64,000 nucleotides of DNA from Helicobacter bilis ATCC 51630 (GTDB lineage Bacteria > Campylobacterota > Campylobacteria > Campylobacterales > Helicobacteraceae). Under the pieces are notes generated by a model. That model worked only from the letters and a program-made list of their open reading frames with translations. It was not told the DNA's origin and did no database searches. This document shows, one piece after another, positions 33,328-42,089 of the stretch; within the stretch, counting starts at the first letter, position 1, and every line of letters begins with the position of its first letter. A program made the translations under genes and the position numbers. Location of the stretch: positions 1 through 64,000 of the forward strand of contig NZ_JMKW01000007.1 of NCBI RefSeq assembly GCF_000686565.1, given 5' to 3'.

Positions 33328-33333
33328 TATAAT
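33328..33333 (+). promoter_or_regulatory. Putative extended -10 box for alaS
   Basis: ATGTATAATG, 37 bp before the alaS ATG at 33370. Because it overlaps an in-frame upstream ATG (33325), it argues for the later start. Confidence 0.5.
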
Positions 33334-33369
33334 GCAAAGCAAAATACCCAAAAATCAAGGAATACATAT

Positions 33370-36300
33370 ATGGATATACGAGCAAAATATATAGAGTTTT
33401 TTAAAAGCAAAGGGCATAAGGTTTATGATTCTATGCCTTTAGTGCCAGATGATGCGAGCTTGCTTTTTACCAATGCGGGAATGGTGCAGTTTAAGGATAT
33501 TTTTACAGGTAAGATTCCAATCCCAAGTCCCAATATCGCTACAAGCTCACAGCTTTGTATCCGTGCGGGTGGGAAGCACAATGACTTAGAGAATGTCGGC
33601 TACACAGCGCGTCATCACACGCTTTTTGAAATGCTTGGCAACTTTAGCTTTGGGGCGTATTTTAAAAAAGAAGCTATTGCGTATGCGTGGGAGTTTGTAA
33701 CTGAAATTTTGGGCTTTGATAAGAGCCTTTTATATGTAACGATTCACGAAAGCGATGATGAAGCTTTTGAGCTGTGGCAGGAGCATATAGAATCTAGTCG
33801 CATTAAACGAATGGGCGATAAGGATAACTTCTGGCAAATGGGTGATACAGGACCTTGCGGACCTTGTAGTGAGATATATGTGGATCAAGGGGCAGAGTTT
33901 TTTCATAGCGAAGAAGACTATTTTGGCGGTGAGGGGGATAGGTTTTTAGAGATATGGAATCTTGTGTTTATGCAGTATGAGCGTGATTCTAGTGGGGCGT
34001 TGAAGCCGCTGCCTAAGCCTAGCATTGATACAGGTATGGGGCTAGAGAGAGTAATAGCACTCAAAGAGGGTGAGATAAATAATTTTGATTCTAGTCTTTT
34101 TGCACCCATAATGCAGTGTATTAAGGAGCTTACAGGTAAGAGCTATTACCGCGATAGTGTGTTGCTTAAAAACACGATGGGTTTTGCAAAAGATATAATA
34201 GATTCTTGTAAGAAAGACATTGCAAGCTTTAGAGTCATTGCCGACCACGCGCGAGCTGTGGCGTTTCTACTCGCACAAGGGGTAAATTTTGACAAAGAGG
34301 GTAGGGGCTATGTGCTTCGTAGAATCTTACGCAGGGCAGTTAGGCACGGCTATTTGTTAGGCTTAAGAAAGGCATTTTTATATGAAGTCGTAGGGGTAGT
34401 GTGTGATTCTATGGGCGGACATTATAGCTATTTAAAAGAGCGTAAAAATGCCCTGCAAGAGCAGTGCAAAGCAGAAGAAGAAAGGTTTTTTGAGACGATA
34501 GAATCGGGAATGGCGTTGTTTCAAACCGAGCTAGATTCTATGCGGCAAAAGAATGAAAAAAGTTTTAATGGTGAAATAGCCTTTAAACTCTACGACACTT
34601 ACGGCTTTCCACTTGACTTAACGCAAGATATGCTAAGGGAGCTTGGCTTAAGCATAGATTTGCAGGGCTTTGAAAAATGTATGCAAGAGCAAAAGGATAG
34701 AAGCAAAGCACACTGGAGGGGCAGTGGCGATAGTGTCAAGGATGGCGATTTTAACGCACTGTTGAGTGAGTATGGTGAGAATGAGTTTGTAGGCTATGAG
34801 TGCATAAGCACAGAATCTAAGATTCTAGCCCTTTTAGATTCTAGCTTTAAAAGAGTGGAATCTTTACAGGCAGGGCAAGAGGGCTGGGTGATGTTGGAAT
34901 CTACGCCATTCTACCCAGAGTCAGGAGGACCGATTGGGGATAAGGGAGTTTTGCTTGAAAGCAATTCGTCTTTGGGTAATCATTGCACCGATTTCACAAA
35001 TTTTGAGAGAACCGCAGACCTTATGTCTAGCTCCCCCTCAAAATTTGTGAAAAACAGCACAAGCACCACCGCAAATACTAGAATTGTGGATTCTACCCCT
35101 TGTGAGCGTGAGCTAAAATCCACAAGCCTAAAATGCCAAGATTCTAGCGATACAGAATCCCAAGTCGATTCCACAATGGCAGAATCTCGTCCCTCTCGTG
35201 GTGCGGAGCTTTGGGAACAAGGTGGCAGTAGTGCCACCGCCAAAGCGGAGCTAGAGAGGGAAGAGCGAGGCACTCCCCTTGATTGCCGAAAAAGCGGAGA
35301 CTTTTTCGGGGCTAAGGGGAGCGGGGAGGGGATAAACCCCTTTTTGCGACAAGAAAATAATGAAAAAGCTGAATTGCAAAAAGAGACAACGCAGACAGCA
35401 CAAGTCCTTGATACTCAAAAATACTTTGGGCTAAATCTCTCTAAAGTCGTTGCCACAAGTATGCTAAAAGTGGGGGATCTAGTAAAAGCACAAGTAGATT
35501 CTAGTCGCTTTGAAATCATTAAACACCACTCCGCCACGCATTTACTGCATTACGCCTTAAGGCAGATTCTAGGTAGCCATATCGCTCAAGCTGGAAGCCT
35601 TGTAGAATCTAATCGCCTGCGTTTTGACTTCTCTCACCCAAAGGCGTTAAGCGTCAATGAGCTAGAGCAAATAGAAGCCCTAGTAAATGAAAAAATCACA
35701 GAATCTACCCCACAGATTTGCGAGACTATGGGGATTGCAGAAGCTAAGACAAAGGGGGCTATGGCACTCTTTGGCGAGAAGTATGGGGAGAGCGTGCGTG
35801 TGATAACCCTTGGGGATTCTATTGAGCTATGCGGGGGGATTCATATCCAAAATACCGCAGAGATTGGGAGCTTTTATATCGTGCGTGAGAGTAGCGTGAG
35901 TAGCGGGGTTAGGCGTATTGAGGCGGTGTGTGGCAAAGCGGCGTATCACTATGGCAAAGCAGCACTAGAATCCATAAAGACTCTAAAAGAGCAGCTAAAA
36001 GCCCAAGATGTCTTGCAGGGTGTGGCAAAGCTGCAAAACGCTTTGAAAGAGGCAAGAGATAACGCAAACAAGGCAAAGCAGAGTGTCAAAAGCCTAGATT
36101 ATGAGGAAGTAAATGGCGTGAAACTCATCGTCCTAAAGCTAGATTCAGTGGAAGCAAAAGAGGCAAAGGACATTATCGATAGGGCGAAAAATGAGAATGA
36201 AAAAGTAGCGATTTTGCTTGTAACAGAATCTGGCGGCAAAGTCTCTCTAACCGCTGGAGTAAAGGGCATATCTAGTCTCAAAGCTGGAGTGTGGGTAAAG

Positions 36301-36438
36301 CAAGTCGCACAAATCTTAGGGGGCAATGGTGGGGGCAGAGATGACTTTGCCACCGCTGGAGGTAAGGTTACAGAATCTAGCAAAGTCCAAGAAGCTCTAG
36401 ATCTAGCAAAAAACATTGCAAGAGAAAATCTAGGCTAA
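33370..36438 (+). CDS. alaS: Alanyl-tRNA synthetase with a palindromic in-frame insert
   Basis: AlaS (1022 aa) charges tRNA-Ala. The catalytic domain starts [20 protein letters not shown] and contains motif 2 [16 protein letters not shown] and motif 3 [10 protein letters not shown]. The editing domain has HSATHLLH and [15 protein letters not shown], and the C-terminus has the usual [15 protein letters not shown]. Typical length is about 850; here residues about 530-676 are an extra block between the editing-domain strand [11 protein letters not shown] and [12 protein letters not shown]. It is Ser/Thr/Glu/Lys-rich and its DNA is a set of nested inverted repeats (34992-35321). The catalytic, editing and C-Ala signatures are all intact, so the enzyme is probably active with a surface-exposed loop. 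Confidence 0.96.
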   Translation: MDIRAKYIEFFKSKGHKVYDSMPLVPDDASLLFTNAGMVQFKDIFTGKIPIPSPNIATSSQLCIRAGGKHNDLENVGYTARHHTLFEMLGNFSFGAYFKKEAIAYAWEFVTEILGFDKSLLYVTIHESDDEAFELWQEHIESSRIKRMGDKDNFWQMGDTGPCGPCSEIYVDQGAEFFHSEEDYFGGEGDRFLEIWNLVFMQYERDSSGALKPLPKPSIDTGMGLERVIALKEGEINNFDSSLFAPIMQCIKELTGKSYYRDSVLLKNTMGFAKDIIDSCKKDIASFRVIADHARAVAFLLAQGVNFDKEGRGYVLRRILRRAVRHGYLLGLRKAFLYEVVGVVCDSMGGHYSYLKERKNALQEQCKAEEERFFETIESGMALFQTELDSMRQKNEKSFNGEIAFKLYDTYGFPLDLTQDMLRELGLSIDLQGFEKCMQEQKDRSKAHWRGSGDSVKDGDFNALLSEYGENEFVGYECISTESKILALLDSSFKRVESLQAGQEGWVMLESTPFYPESGGPIGDKGVLLESNSSLGNHCTDFTNFERTADLMSSSPSKFVKNSTSTTANTRIVDSTPCERELKSTSLKCQDSSDTESQVDSTMAESRPSRGAELWEQGGSSATAKAELEREERGTPLDCRKSGDFFGAKGSGEGINPFLRQENNEKAELQKETTQTAQVLDTQKYFGLNLSKVVATSMLKVGDLVKAQVDSSRFEIIKHHSATHLLHYALRQILGSHIAQAGSLVESNRLRFDFSHPKALSVNELEQIEALVNEKITESTPQICETMGIAEAKTKGAMALFGEKYGESVRVITLGDSIELCGGIHIQNTAEIGSFYIVRESSVSSGVRRIEAVCGKAAYHYGKAALESIKTLKEQLKAQDVLQGVAKLQNALKEARDNANKAKQSVKSLDYEEVNGVKLIVLKLDSVEAKEAKDIIDRAKNENEKVAILLVTESGGKVSLTAGVKGISSLKAGVWVKQVAQILGGNGGGRDDFATAGGKVTESSKVQEALDLAKNIARENLG
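34992..35321. repeat. Nested inverted-repeat element inside alaS
   Basis: Three structured modules: TTTCACAAATTTTGAG (34992-35007) with its complement (35037-35052); a triple nest CCCTCTC (35191-35197), GCTTTGG (35208-35214), GGTGGCA (35221-35227) with complements at 35254-35260, 35240-35246 and 35232-35238; and CTCCCCTT (35273-35280) around CCGAAAAAG (35286-35294) with complements at 35314-35321 and 35301-35309. All sit inside the extra coding block. Confidence 0.85.
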
Positions 36439-37078
36439 AGGCAAATGGAGAAGTGGAAAAGCTAGACAAGAAATGAGATTAAAGCAAATTATTTTAATTA
36501 AATCACATTATAAAGATAAATGGCAAAGTATAGAAGAGCGTATAGAAGATAGAATAAAAGCAGTAGCTAAGAGCGTTTGGCTACCCTACTACACAAAGAC
36601 AGAAACTATCAATAGTGGCATAGATCTGCCCTTGCTAAATACCTTAGCAAAAGTGGCGTTAGTGGGAAAAATTACCCAGATATTAAACTTTTTTCTTGCC
36701 ACAGAAGCACGGCGAAAATCCCCATGATAATATAGAAAATAAAGCACAAAAGGCAAATTAGAAAAGCTTTAACCGCCGACATTGCGGACAGACTTTTTTT
36801 AACTTCACTGAAGACCCATCTCCGCTATGAATGCGATAATGAAAGATGCAAGCACCTTGCAAAGTCCAAAAGAGATAAAAAAACTAAAGTTTGGTTCTAT
36901 AGAAATGTATCTATCAATGCTGTATTTAGATTCTACAAATCTATGATACAGCATTTCTTCTTTAAATGAAAATCGTAAGTAAATACAAGCGGGTATTAAG
37001 CATTAACATTCCATTCAGTAGGATGCTTTTAGAATCCGCGGTGTATCATTAAGAATATTTGCTATATTTTTAGCTGAA
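36439..37078. other. Spacer between convergent alaS and the DUF268 gene
   Basis: About 640 bp. A weak open frame at 36473-36727 (84 codons, Lys/Ile-rich, starting MRLKQIILIKSHYKDKW) has no family match and could be a remnant. A strong hairpin AATGCTGTAT / ATACAGCATT lies at 36916-36955. Nothing else was recognised. Confidence 0.4.
36916..36955. terminator. Hairpin between convergent genes
   Basis: Perfect 10-bp arms AATGCTGTAT (36916-36925) and ATACAGCATT (36946-36955) with a 20-nt loop that itself contains TAGATT and AATCTA. It could end transcripts from both sides; T-richness on the plus side is modest. Confidence 0.45.
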
Positions 37079-37948
37079 TTATTTTTTAATAAATTCAAAC
37101 AATCCCGTATTCCCATTATTTTGATATTCTGGTATGGAATCAAGGCAGCTTTGATAAATCTCTAAATGATCTTTTTGCCATTTCATACATTCTATAACAT
37201 CGAGTGTGCTAATGTAACCCATTTCAAGAATTTGCATTTCATCTAATACATCAATAATGGTTTGCGGTCGATACACTCTGTGTGCGTTAAAACACACTTT
37301 ATCAATCTGCCCCACAGGCACACTAAAATATAGCTTACCACCGGGTTTTAATACCCTTTGAAAAGCCCTCAAAGCCTTTTCCCAAGCATCTGGTTCGATA
37401 GGATCACCATATCGCCCTAATCCAAAATGCTCCACACTACACAATGCAGAAATTGATTCTAAAGAGTTATCAGCAATATTTTCTAAGAGTGTAGCGTTGG
37501 CTTGAATATATGAAATGCCGCCTTTTTGATTCAAAAAGTTTGTGTCAAAGTTATTGTCCATCGGTCTAATGTCAATGAGAGTGATTTTCTGTCCTTGTGC
37601 AAGCAAATGCGCGATAAAACCAACCACAGACGAGCCAACATCATAGTGCATACTCGGCTTATTTTCTAACACTTTTCGTGCTCCCCAAATATCTTGGATA
37701 AAATATGATGAATCCCCTATATCACCATTTTTAGCATACTTGTCATGTCGGCAAATATAATCATGTTTCGGATCGAGTATAAAGCGAGAATCTTTATTTA
37801 GTTTGGTGTATAGCTGTTTGTCTCGAGTGATTTCCTCATCGCTCATAAAGGGGTGGTTACCCCCCCCCCCCCATTCTTTGTCAATCATTCTGCGGAAGGG
37901 TCGTAATATCTCGCGTTTTATCCTTTGTGGAATTGTTTTTCGTTTCAT
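37079..37948 (-). CDS. DUF268 family methyltransferase-like protein, phase-variable
   Basis: Protein of 289 aa with the DUF268 layout, a methyltransferase-like domain: HYDVGSSVVGFIAHLLAQG (SAM loop, about residues 100-118), LIDIRPMDNN, LCSVEHFGLGRYGDPIEPD and VLKPGGKLYFSVPVG. It probably acts on a surface-exposed sugar or protein, inferred from its phase variation. A 13-G run (37860-37872) encodes four glycines at residues 27-30, so the present state is ON; a shift would leave about 30 residues unless translation restarts at the ATG four codons after the run (MSDEEITRD). No other glycan gene adjoins it. Confidence 0.75.
   Translation of the reverse strand: MKRKTIPQRIKREILRPFRRMIDKEWGGGGNHPFMSDEEITRDKQLYTKLNKDSRFILDPKHDYICRHDKYAKNGDIGDSSYFIQDIWGARKVLENKPSMHYDVGSSVVGFIAHLLAQGQKITLIDIRPMDNNFDTNFLNQKGGISYIQANATLLENIADNSLESISALCSVEHFGLGRYGDPIEPDAWEKALRAFQRVLKPGGKLYFSVPVGQIDKVCFNAHRVYRPQTIIDVLDEMQILEMGYISTLDVIECMKWQKDHLEIYQSCLDSIPEYQNNGNTGLFEFIKK
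37860..37872 (-). repeat. Poly-G tract (C on plus strand), 13 G
   Basis: In-frame run in the 5' part of the DUF268 gene, sense strand followed by TAACC. Confidence 0.9.
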
Positions 37949-38116
37949 ATGAGAATCTCCAAATTAAATTTGTGCTATTGTAGTAAAATTGTCTAAATGG
38001 TGATAGTCTGAGTATAAAATATTTCTTGGATTACCTATTTTTCCAAGCATGTTTAAATTCTCATTTTGATAAAACCATAAAATAAAAAATATTTTAAAAT
38101 TTCTTAGAATCTATGC

Positions 38117-38122
38117 TATAAT
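38117..38122 (+). promoter_or_regulatory. Extended -10 box for the small lipoprotein
   Basis: TGCTATAAT, a perfect extended -10, 33 bp before the ATG at 38155. AGGAG lies just before the start. Confidence 0.6.
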
Positions 38123-38154
38123 GTGTCTCACATTTTTATTCTAGGAGTTTCATT

Positions 38155-38430
38155 ATGAAAAAGTTTTTAGCAATGGCAGTTATCACAGGTTTAGCAACAT
38201 TATTTGTTGCATGCGATGACAAAAAGGAAGAAAAAGCACCTGCACAAGCACCAGCAGCACAAGAAGAAGCAAAACCAGCGGAAGCACCAGCTGCTACTGA
38301 TAATGCAACAGAAGCACAAAATGAGTCTAAAGAAGCTGCAGATGCTACTAGCACAGAAGAAGCAAAACCAGCGGAAGCACCAGCTGCTACTGATAATGCA
38401 ACAGAAGCACAGGATAAAGCTTCTAAGTAA
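38155..38430 (+). CDS. Small Ala/Glu/Pro-rich lipoprotein with an internal duplication
   Basis: Protein of 91 aa starting MKKFLAMAVITGLATLFVAC, a lipoprotein signal peptide ending in a lipobox-like FVAC, so the mature protein would be anchored by Cys20. The remainder is highly charged and alanine-rich. A 57-bp stretch is perfectly duplicated (38262-38318 and 38355-38411), giving two EEAKPAEAPAATDNATE blocks. It has a strong promoter (TATAAT 38117) and a hairpin terminator (38464-38485), so it is probably well expressed as a single gene. No family was recognised; periplasmic or cell-wall association is an inference. Confidence 0.7.
   Translation: MKKFLAMAVITGLATLFVACDDKKEEKAPAQAPAAQEEAKPAEAPAATDNATEAQNESKEAADATSTEEAKPAEAPAATDNATEAQDKASK
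38262..38411 (+). repeat. Direct repeat of 57 bp in the lipoprotein gene
   Basis: Copies at 38262-38318 and 38355-38411 are identical by eye and offset by 93 bp (31 codons), so gain or loss of a copy would keep the frame. Confidence 0.85.
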
Positions 38431-38463
38431 TCTTTCCCATTTTTTTTTGCAACATGATATAAA

Positions 38464-38485
38464 ACGGCATAGGATATTATGCCGT
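38464..38485 (+). terminator. Terminator-like hairpin after the lipoprotein gene
   Basis: ACGGCATA GGATAT TATGCCGT, perfect 8-bp arms, followed by ATTTCTC. Confidence 0.55.
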
Positions 38486-38986
38486 ATTTCTCAATACATA
38501 CTATTTTCTTATCTCTCTCTCTTGATACATTTTTATATTTGTTCTTAGCGTGATTTACATAACCTAGATTGTATTCTATTTTGAGTATTTCGCAATATAT
38601 GCTTGTAATTACGAAATGTATTGTATGCTTATTTCTGTTTTATTGGTAGAAGCTATGCTTGTTGTGGGTGAGATTTAGATGAAGTCTGCTTTCTAACAAT
38701 GGTCTAGAATTAATATGGTATCTATATTTTTAATATATTTTTAATTAAATACAAAAATTTCACTTTCAACTATTATGAAACCTTATGAAGTATTAGGGGA
38801 GTTTAAAGTAAGAAAATAGGGATATTTTTTAACAAGTTACTTTAAATATTGCTATCAAAGCATATAAAAATTCAAGCATAGCGTAAAAATATAAAGTGGG
38901 ATATAAAAATATTGAGACACAATTGCGAGTTATGAAATTAAAATCACCAACAATTTCTCAAATTAGCATACAATGGGATTTATTTC
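38486..38986. other. Spacer after the lipoprotein gene and before the hydD end
   Basis: About 500 bp, AT-rich. No reading frame longer than a few dozen codons, no tRNA and no repeat was recognised. Confidence 0.45.
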
Positions 38987-39526
38987 TTAAAAACCTTTAT
39001 ATGAATTATTAGCTATCTCTTGCAATGGTATATTCTTAGTTTTGCTAATATGAAAGCCTAAATTTTCCAGATATGAAATAGCATTTTGCTCCATAGTTAA
39101 TGCACCCCTTAAAAGAGATTCACTAAGACTAAAGGCGGTGTCTTCACCAATTACTTCCGGCACAATACCAATGACATGTACTTGCGGCAAATCACCCATC
39201 ATTTTTGTTAAATGAAGTGTTTGCAGCATCTCAATTTCATGGGCACTCCCAGCCCAAGTAATACATGATGGAATATTATCAAAACTAAAGCTATATACAT
39301 CACCAATTTGTGCATTTTCAACGCTCACACAATCAAGTAATAATACATGATCATATTCCACAATGAGTGGAATCAGCATATTTGCTAATGTGCCACCATC
39401 AACAAATGTGATAGTATGCTCTTTGCTATCAAAAGTATAATTTACTTTTAAATAGTTGCATAAATGAACGCCAATCCCCTCATCTCCAAAGAGAATATTG
39501 CCAATACCAAGCACTAAAACATTCAA
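38987..39526 (-). CDS. hydD: Hydrogenase maturation protease HydD
   Basis: Endopeptidase (179 aa) of the HyaD/HupD family that cleaves the C-terminal tail of the hydrogenase large subunit after nickel insertion. It has GIGNILFGDEGIGVHL at the N-terminus with the nickel-binding Glu/Asp, VDGGTLANMLIPLI, and a conserved SAHEIEMLQ near residue 93. It is the last gene of the hydABCD set, 15 bp after hydC. H. pylori has hydE next; here no further gene follows on this strand. Confidence 0.92.
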   Translation of the reverse strand: MNVLVLGIGNILFGDEGIGVHLCNYLKVNYTFDSKEHTITFVDGGTLANMLIPLIVEYDHVLLLDCVSVENAQIGDVYSFSFDNIPSCITWAGSAHEIEMLQTLHLTKMMGDLPQVHVIGIVPEVIGEDTAFSLSESLLRGALTMEQNAISYLENLGFHISKTKNIPLQEIANNSYKGF

Positions 39527-39541
39527 AACAAAAATCTCTCT

Positions 39542-40249
39542 TTATACTCTTTGTTCTTCTGAATAACGGATACCGCTCACCATCGCATCAGCACCGCCGT
39601 TTGGATAACGCACGGAATTCCAAATTACAAGATAAATATGCACTGGCACAAATACAATAAATACCCATGTAGCAATATGATGTATCGCTCTAACATTTGC
39701 TAATCCACCACATACAGAATCTACCCAGCTAAAACATGCACCCATAATGCCACCCAAACCATCATGATAGACATTTGCATAAAGATTCACACCTGTCAAA
39801 CAAATAATTAAGGTTACTAATCCTAATACAAAGTATGTAGTAAATTGTAAGGGATTGTATGCGCCTTTAATGTGCGGATGCTTTGCAATAAAAAGGTATG
39901 CCCCAACAGTCTTCGCCCAAACAAGTGGATTTAGTAATTGCCAAAACGATGTGCGTTCTGGCTTACTTGATGGTGCAAAAAAGAATAGATACACTCGAAA
40001 AATAGAAGCCGCAATCAATACAAATCCAGCCATACAATGAAAAGCTCTGTTGTATGCTTGTAAGAAAATAACTGGCTCACCACTTGCATCAGGCTGTAAG
40101 AAAGGATATGCAATATAAAATCCACTTGCTACCAAAAAAACAATCATAAATGCACGCACCCAATGTAAGAATCTAGTCATTGCACCAAATTCTAAATGCT
40201 GTTGGATTTCTTTTGCAATACCCGTATCAATCTCTGTTCGTGTTACCAT
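39542..40249 (-). CDS. hydC: [NiFe]-hydrogenase cytochrome b subunit HydC
   Basis: Membrane cytochrome b (235 aa) that anchors the uptake hydrogenase and passes electrons to the menaquinone pool. Four membrane helices are visible (residues about 30-50, 70-92, 135-156, 185-208), with haem-ligand histidines in RFLHWVRAFMIVF, NRAFHCMAGF and HHIATWVFIVFVPVHIY. It sits between hydB (27 bp gap) and hydD (15 bp gap). Confidence 0.93.
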   Translation of the reverse strand: MVTRTEIDTGIAKEIQQHLEFGAMTRFLHWVRAFMIVFLVASGFYIAYPFLQPDASGEPVIFLQAYNRAFHCMAGFVLIAASIFRVYLFFFAPSSKPERTSFWQLLNPLVWAKTVGAYLFIAKHPHIKGAYNPLQFTTYFVLGLVTLIICLTGVNLYANVYHDGLGGIMGACFSWVDSVCGGLANVRAIHHIATWVFIVFVPVHIYLVIWNSVRYPNGGADAMVSGIRYSEEQRV

Positions 40250-40276
40250 AAAAGCTCCTTAATCCAACTATGCTTT

Positions 40277-42040
40277 TTAGAATCTTGCAAATGCCGGTTC
40301 TACTTTATATTCCCCAAGATCATTACCTTTTGTATCCATTACATGCACAGCACAAGCAATACATGGGTCAAATGAGTGAATATGTCGTATAATCTCTAAA
40401 GGCTGTGTTAAGTCTGCAATCTTTGTCCCAATAAGACTCATCTCATAAGGTCCTTTTTGTCCTTTAGAATCTCTTGGTCCTGCATTCCATGTCGAAGGCA
40501 CAACTGCTTGATAATTTGCTACTTTGCCCTCTTCAATACGCACCCAATGGCTCAACATTCCTCTTGGCACATTACCGATATAGCAACCCTTATAGGACTT
40601 GCTATTATCAATAATATAAGGCGCACAAGTCGTAGTATCTACTTTAAGATTCCTTACTAATTCATCAAATGCTTTTAGTCCCTCATCTGCTAATACTTTT
40701 GCTTCTAGCCCTCTAGCTGCTGTGCGACCTAGCGTGCTGAATAAATGACTTGTGCTTAAGCCAGTGCGTTTTAAAAACGCATCTACCGCGTTATGCAAGG
40801 CTTCATTTTTACCTTTTGCATAGCCTACAATAACCGCTGCTAATGGTCCAACTTCCATAGGCTTACCATCATATCTTGGCGATTTAATCCATGAATATTT
40901 AGAATCTGTTTGTAAAAGTTTTGTGCGTTCATTCTTACCACTTAAACCTATGCTTTCACCATCTTTAAAGCCGGTGTAATCCGGTGTTGTTTGTCCATCA
41001 TAAGGGTGAAGTGCATCTGTTGGCTTGATTGGCTCTCCATTGCTATGCTTACCTTCATATTTATACCAAGAGTTTGTTACTTCCTCTGCGATTAAGTCAA
41101 GATTCACATCATGCACTTTGCTTAAATCGCCATCAAGCACATAACCACTATCAAGCAGGTATTCATTATGTCCCACCTGCATTTCTTGGAAACTTAGGAA
41201 ATTCTTTAGATTACAACCTGCTAAAACACTTGCCTCAGTTGAATACGCCATTCCCGCCATAATTAAATCTGGATAATAAGCACGATTGATAAAGTCTGCT
41301 ACCATTTCATACTTCGCTTTATATTCAGCAAGTCTTGATGGATCTAAAATATCCATAATGGAAGTAACACCACCAACGGTTAAGCTTTGTGGGTGCGGTT
41401 GTTTTGCACCAAAGATAGCCATCATTTTTGCCGCTTCTCTTTGAATTTCAAGCAGTTTTAGATAATGTGATAATACAATAAGGTTTTGTTCTGGACTTAG
41501 ATGATAGGTTTTATGTCCCCAATATCCATTTGCAAAAGGTCCAAGGGAGCCTTTAGCTGCAAAATCTTTTACCCTTTTTTGCACCATTCTTAATTCATCT
41601 TCACCTGCTGAAATTGGAGAATCTGTATATTCAAATGCAAGTTTCGCAGCCTTAGCAGGATCAGCACTTAAAGCACTGATAATATCGCACCAATCAAGCC
41701 CATGCAATGTATAAAAATGCACGATATGATCGTGGAAAAATAAGGCTAGATTCATAAGTGTGCGAACAAGCTTTGCATTATATGGAATCTCAATGCCTAA
41801 AGCATTCTCAACCGCAGTAATACCTGCCTTATAGTGAGAATAGGTGCAAACACCACAGATTCTTCCTGCAATAAAACCCGCATCTCGCGGATCTCTACCT
41901 TTAATAATAGTCTCTAAACCACGCCATAGCGTAGAGCTAGAAAATGCGTCTGTAATCACATTATTATCATCAACAATAACTTCAATCCGCAAATGCCCTT
42001 CAATTCTAGTGATAGGATCAACAACAATTCTTTTTGACAT
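40277..42040 (-). CDS. hydB: [NiFe]-hydrogenase large subunit HydB
   Basis: Catalytic subunit (587 aa) holding the nickel-iron centre. The two ligand pairs are visible: RICGVCTYSH (about residues 62-71) and the C-terminal DPCIACAVH (about 561-569). The sequence continues past the second pair with VMDTKGNDLGEYKVEPAFARF; this includes the tail expected to be removed by HydD. Order hydA-hydB-hydC-hydD matches known Helicobacter uptake hydrogenases. The enzyme oxidises hydrogen for respiration on the periplasmic side. Confidence 0.97.
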   Translation of the reverse strand: MSKRIVVDPITRIEGHLRIEVIVDDNNVITDAFSSSTLWRGLETIIKGRDPRDAGFIAGRICGVCTYSHYKAGITAVENALGIEIPYNAKLVRTLMNLALFFHDHIVHFYTLHGLDWCDIISALSADPAKAAKLAFEYTDSPISAGEDELRMVQKRVKDFAAKGSLGPFANGYWGHKTYHLSPEQNLIVLSHYLKLLEIQREAAKMMAIFGAKQPHPQSLTVGGVTSIMDILDPSRLAEYKAKYEMVADFINRAYYPDLIMAGMAYSTEASVLAGCNLKNFLSFQEMQVGHNEYLLDSGYVLDGDLSKVHDVNLDLIAEEVTNSWYKYEGKHSNGEPIKPTDALHPYDGQTTPDYTGFKDGESIGLSGKNERTKLLQTDSKYSWIKSPRYDGKPMEVGPLAAVIVGYAKGKNEALHNAVDAFLKRTGLSTSHLFSTLGRTAARGLEAKVLADEGLKAFDELVRNLKVDTTTCAPYIIDNSKSYKGCYIGNVPRGMLSHWVRIEEGKVANYQAVVPSTWNAGPRDSKGQKGPYEMSLIGTKIADLTQPLEIIRHIHSFDPCIACAVHVMDTKGNDLGEYKVEPAFARF

Positions 42041-42089
42041 ATTCTTTCCTTTCGGTGATATTTATAAGATTCTATGATTACAAAACAAC

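Noticed and set aside
34980-35273. Open minus-strand frame inside alaS
   Set aside because: It covers the inverted-repeat insert, which is open on both strands because of its symmetry; the alaS frame is continuous and its motifs are intact.
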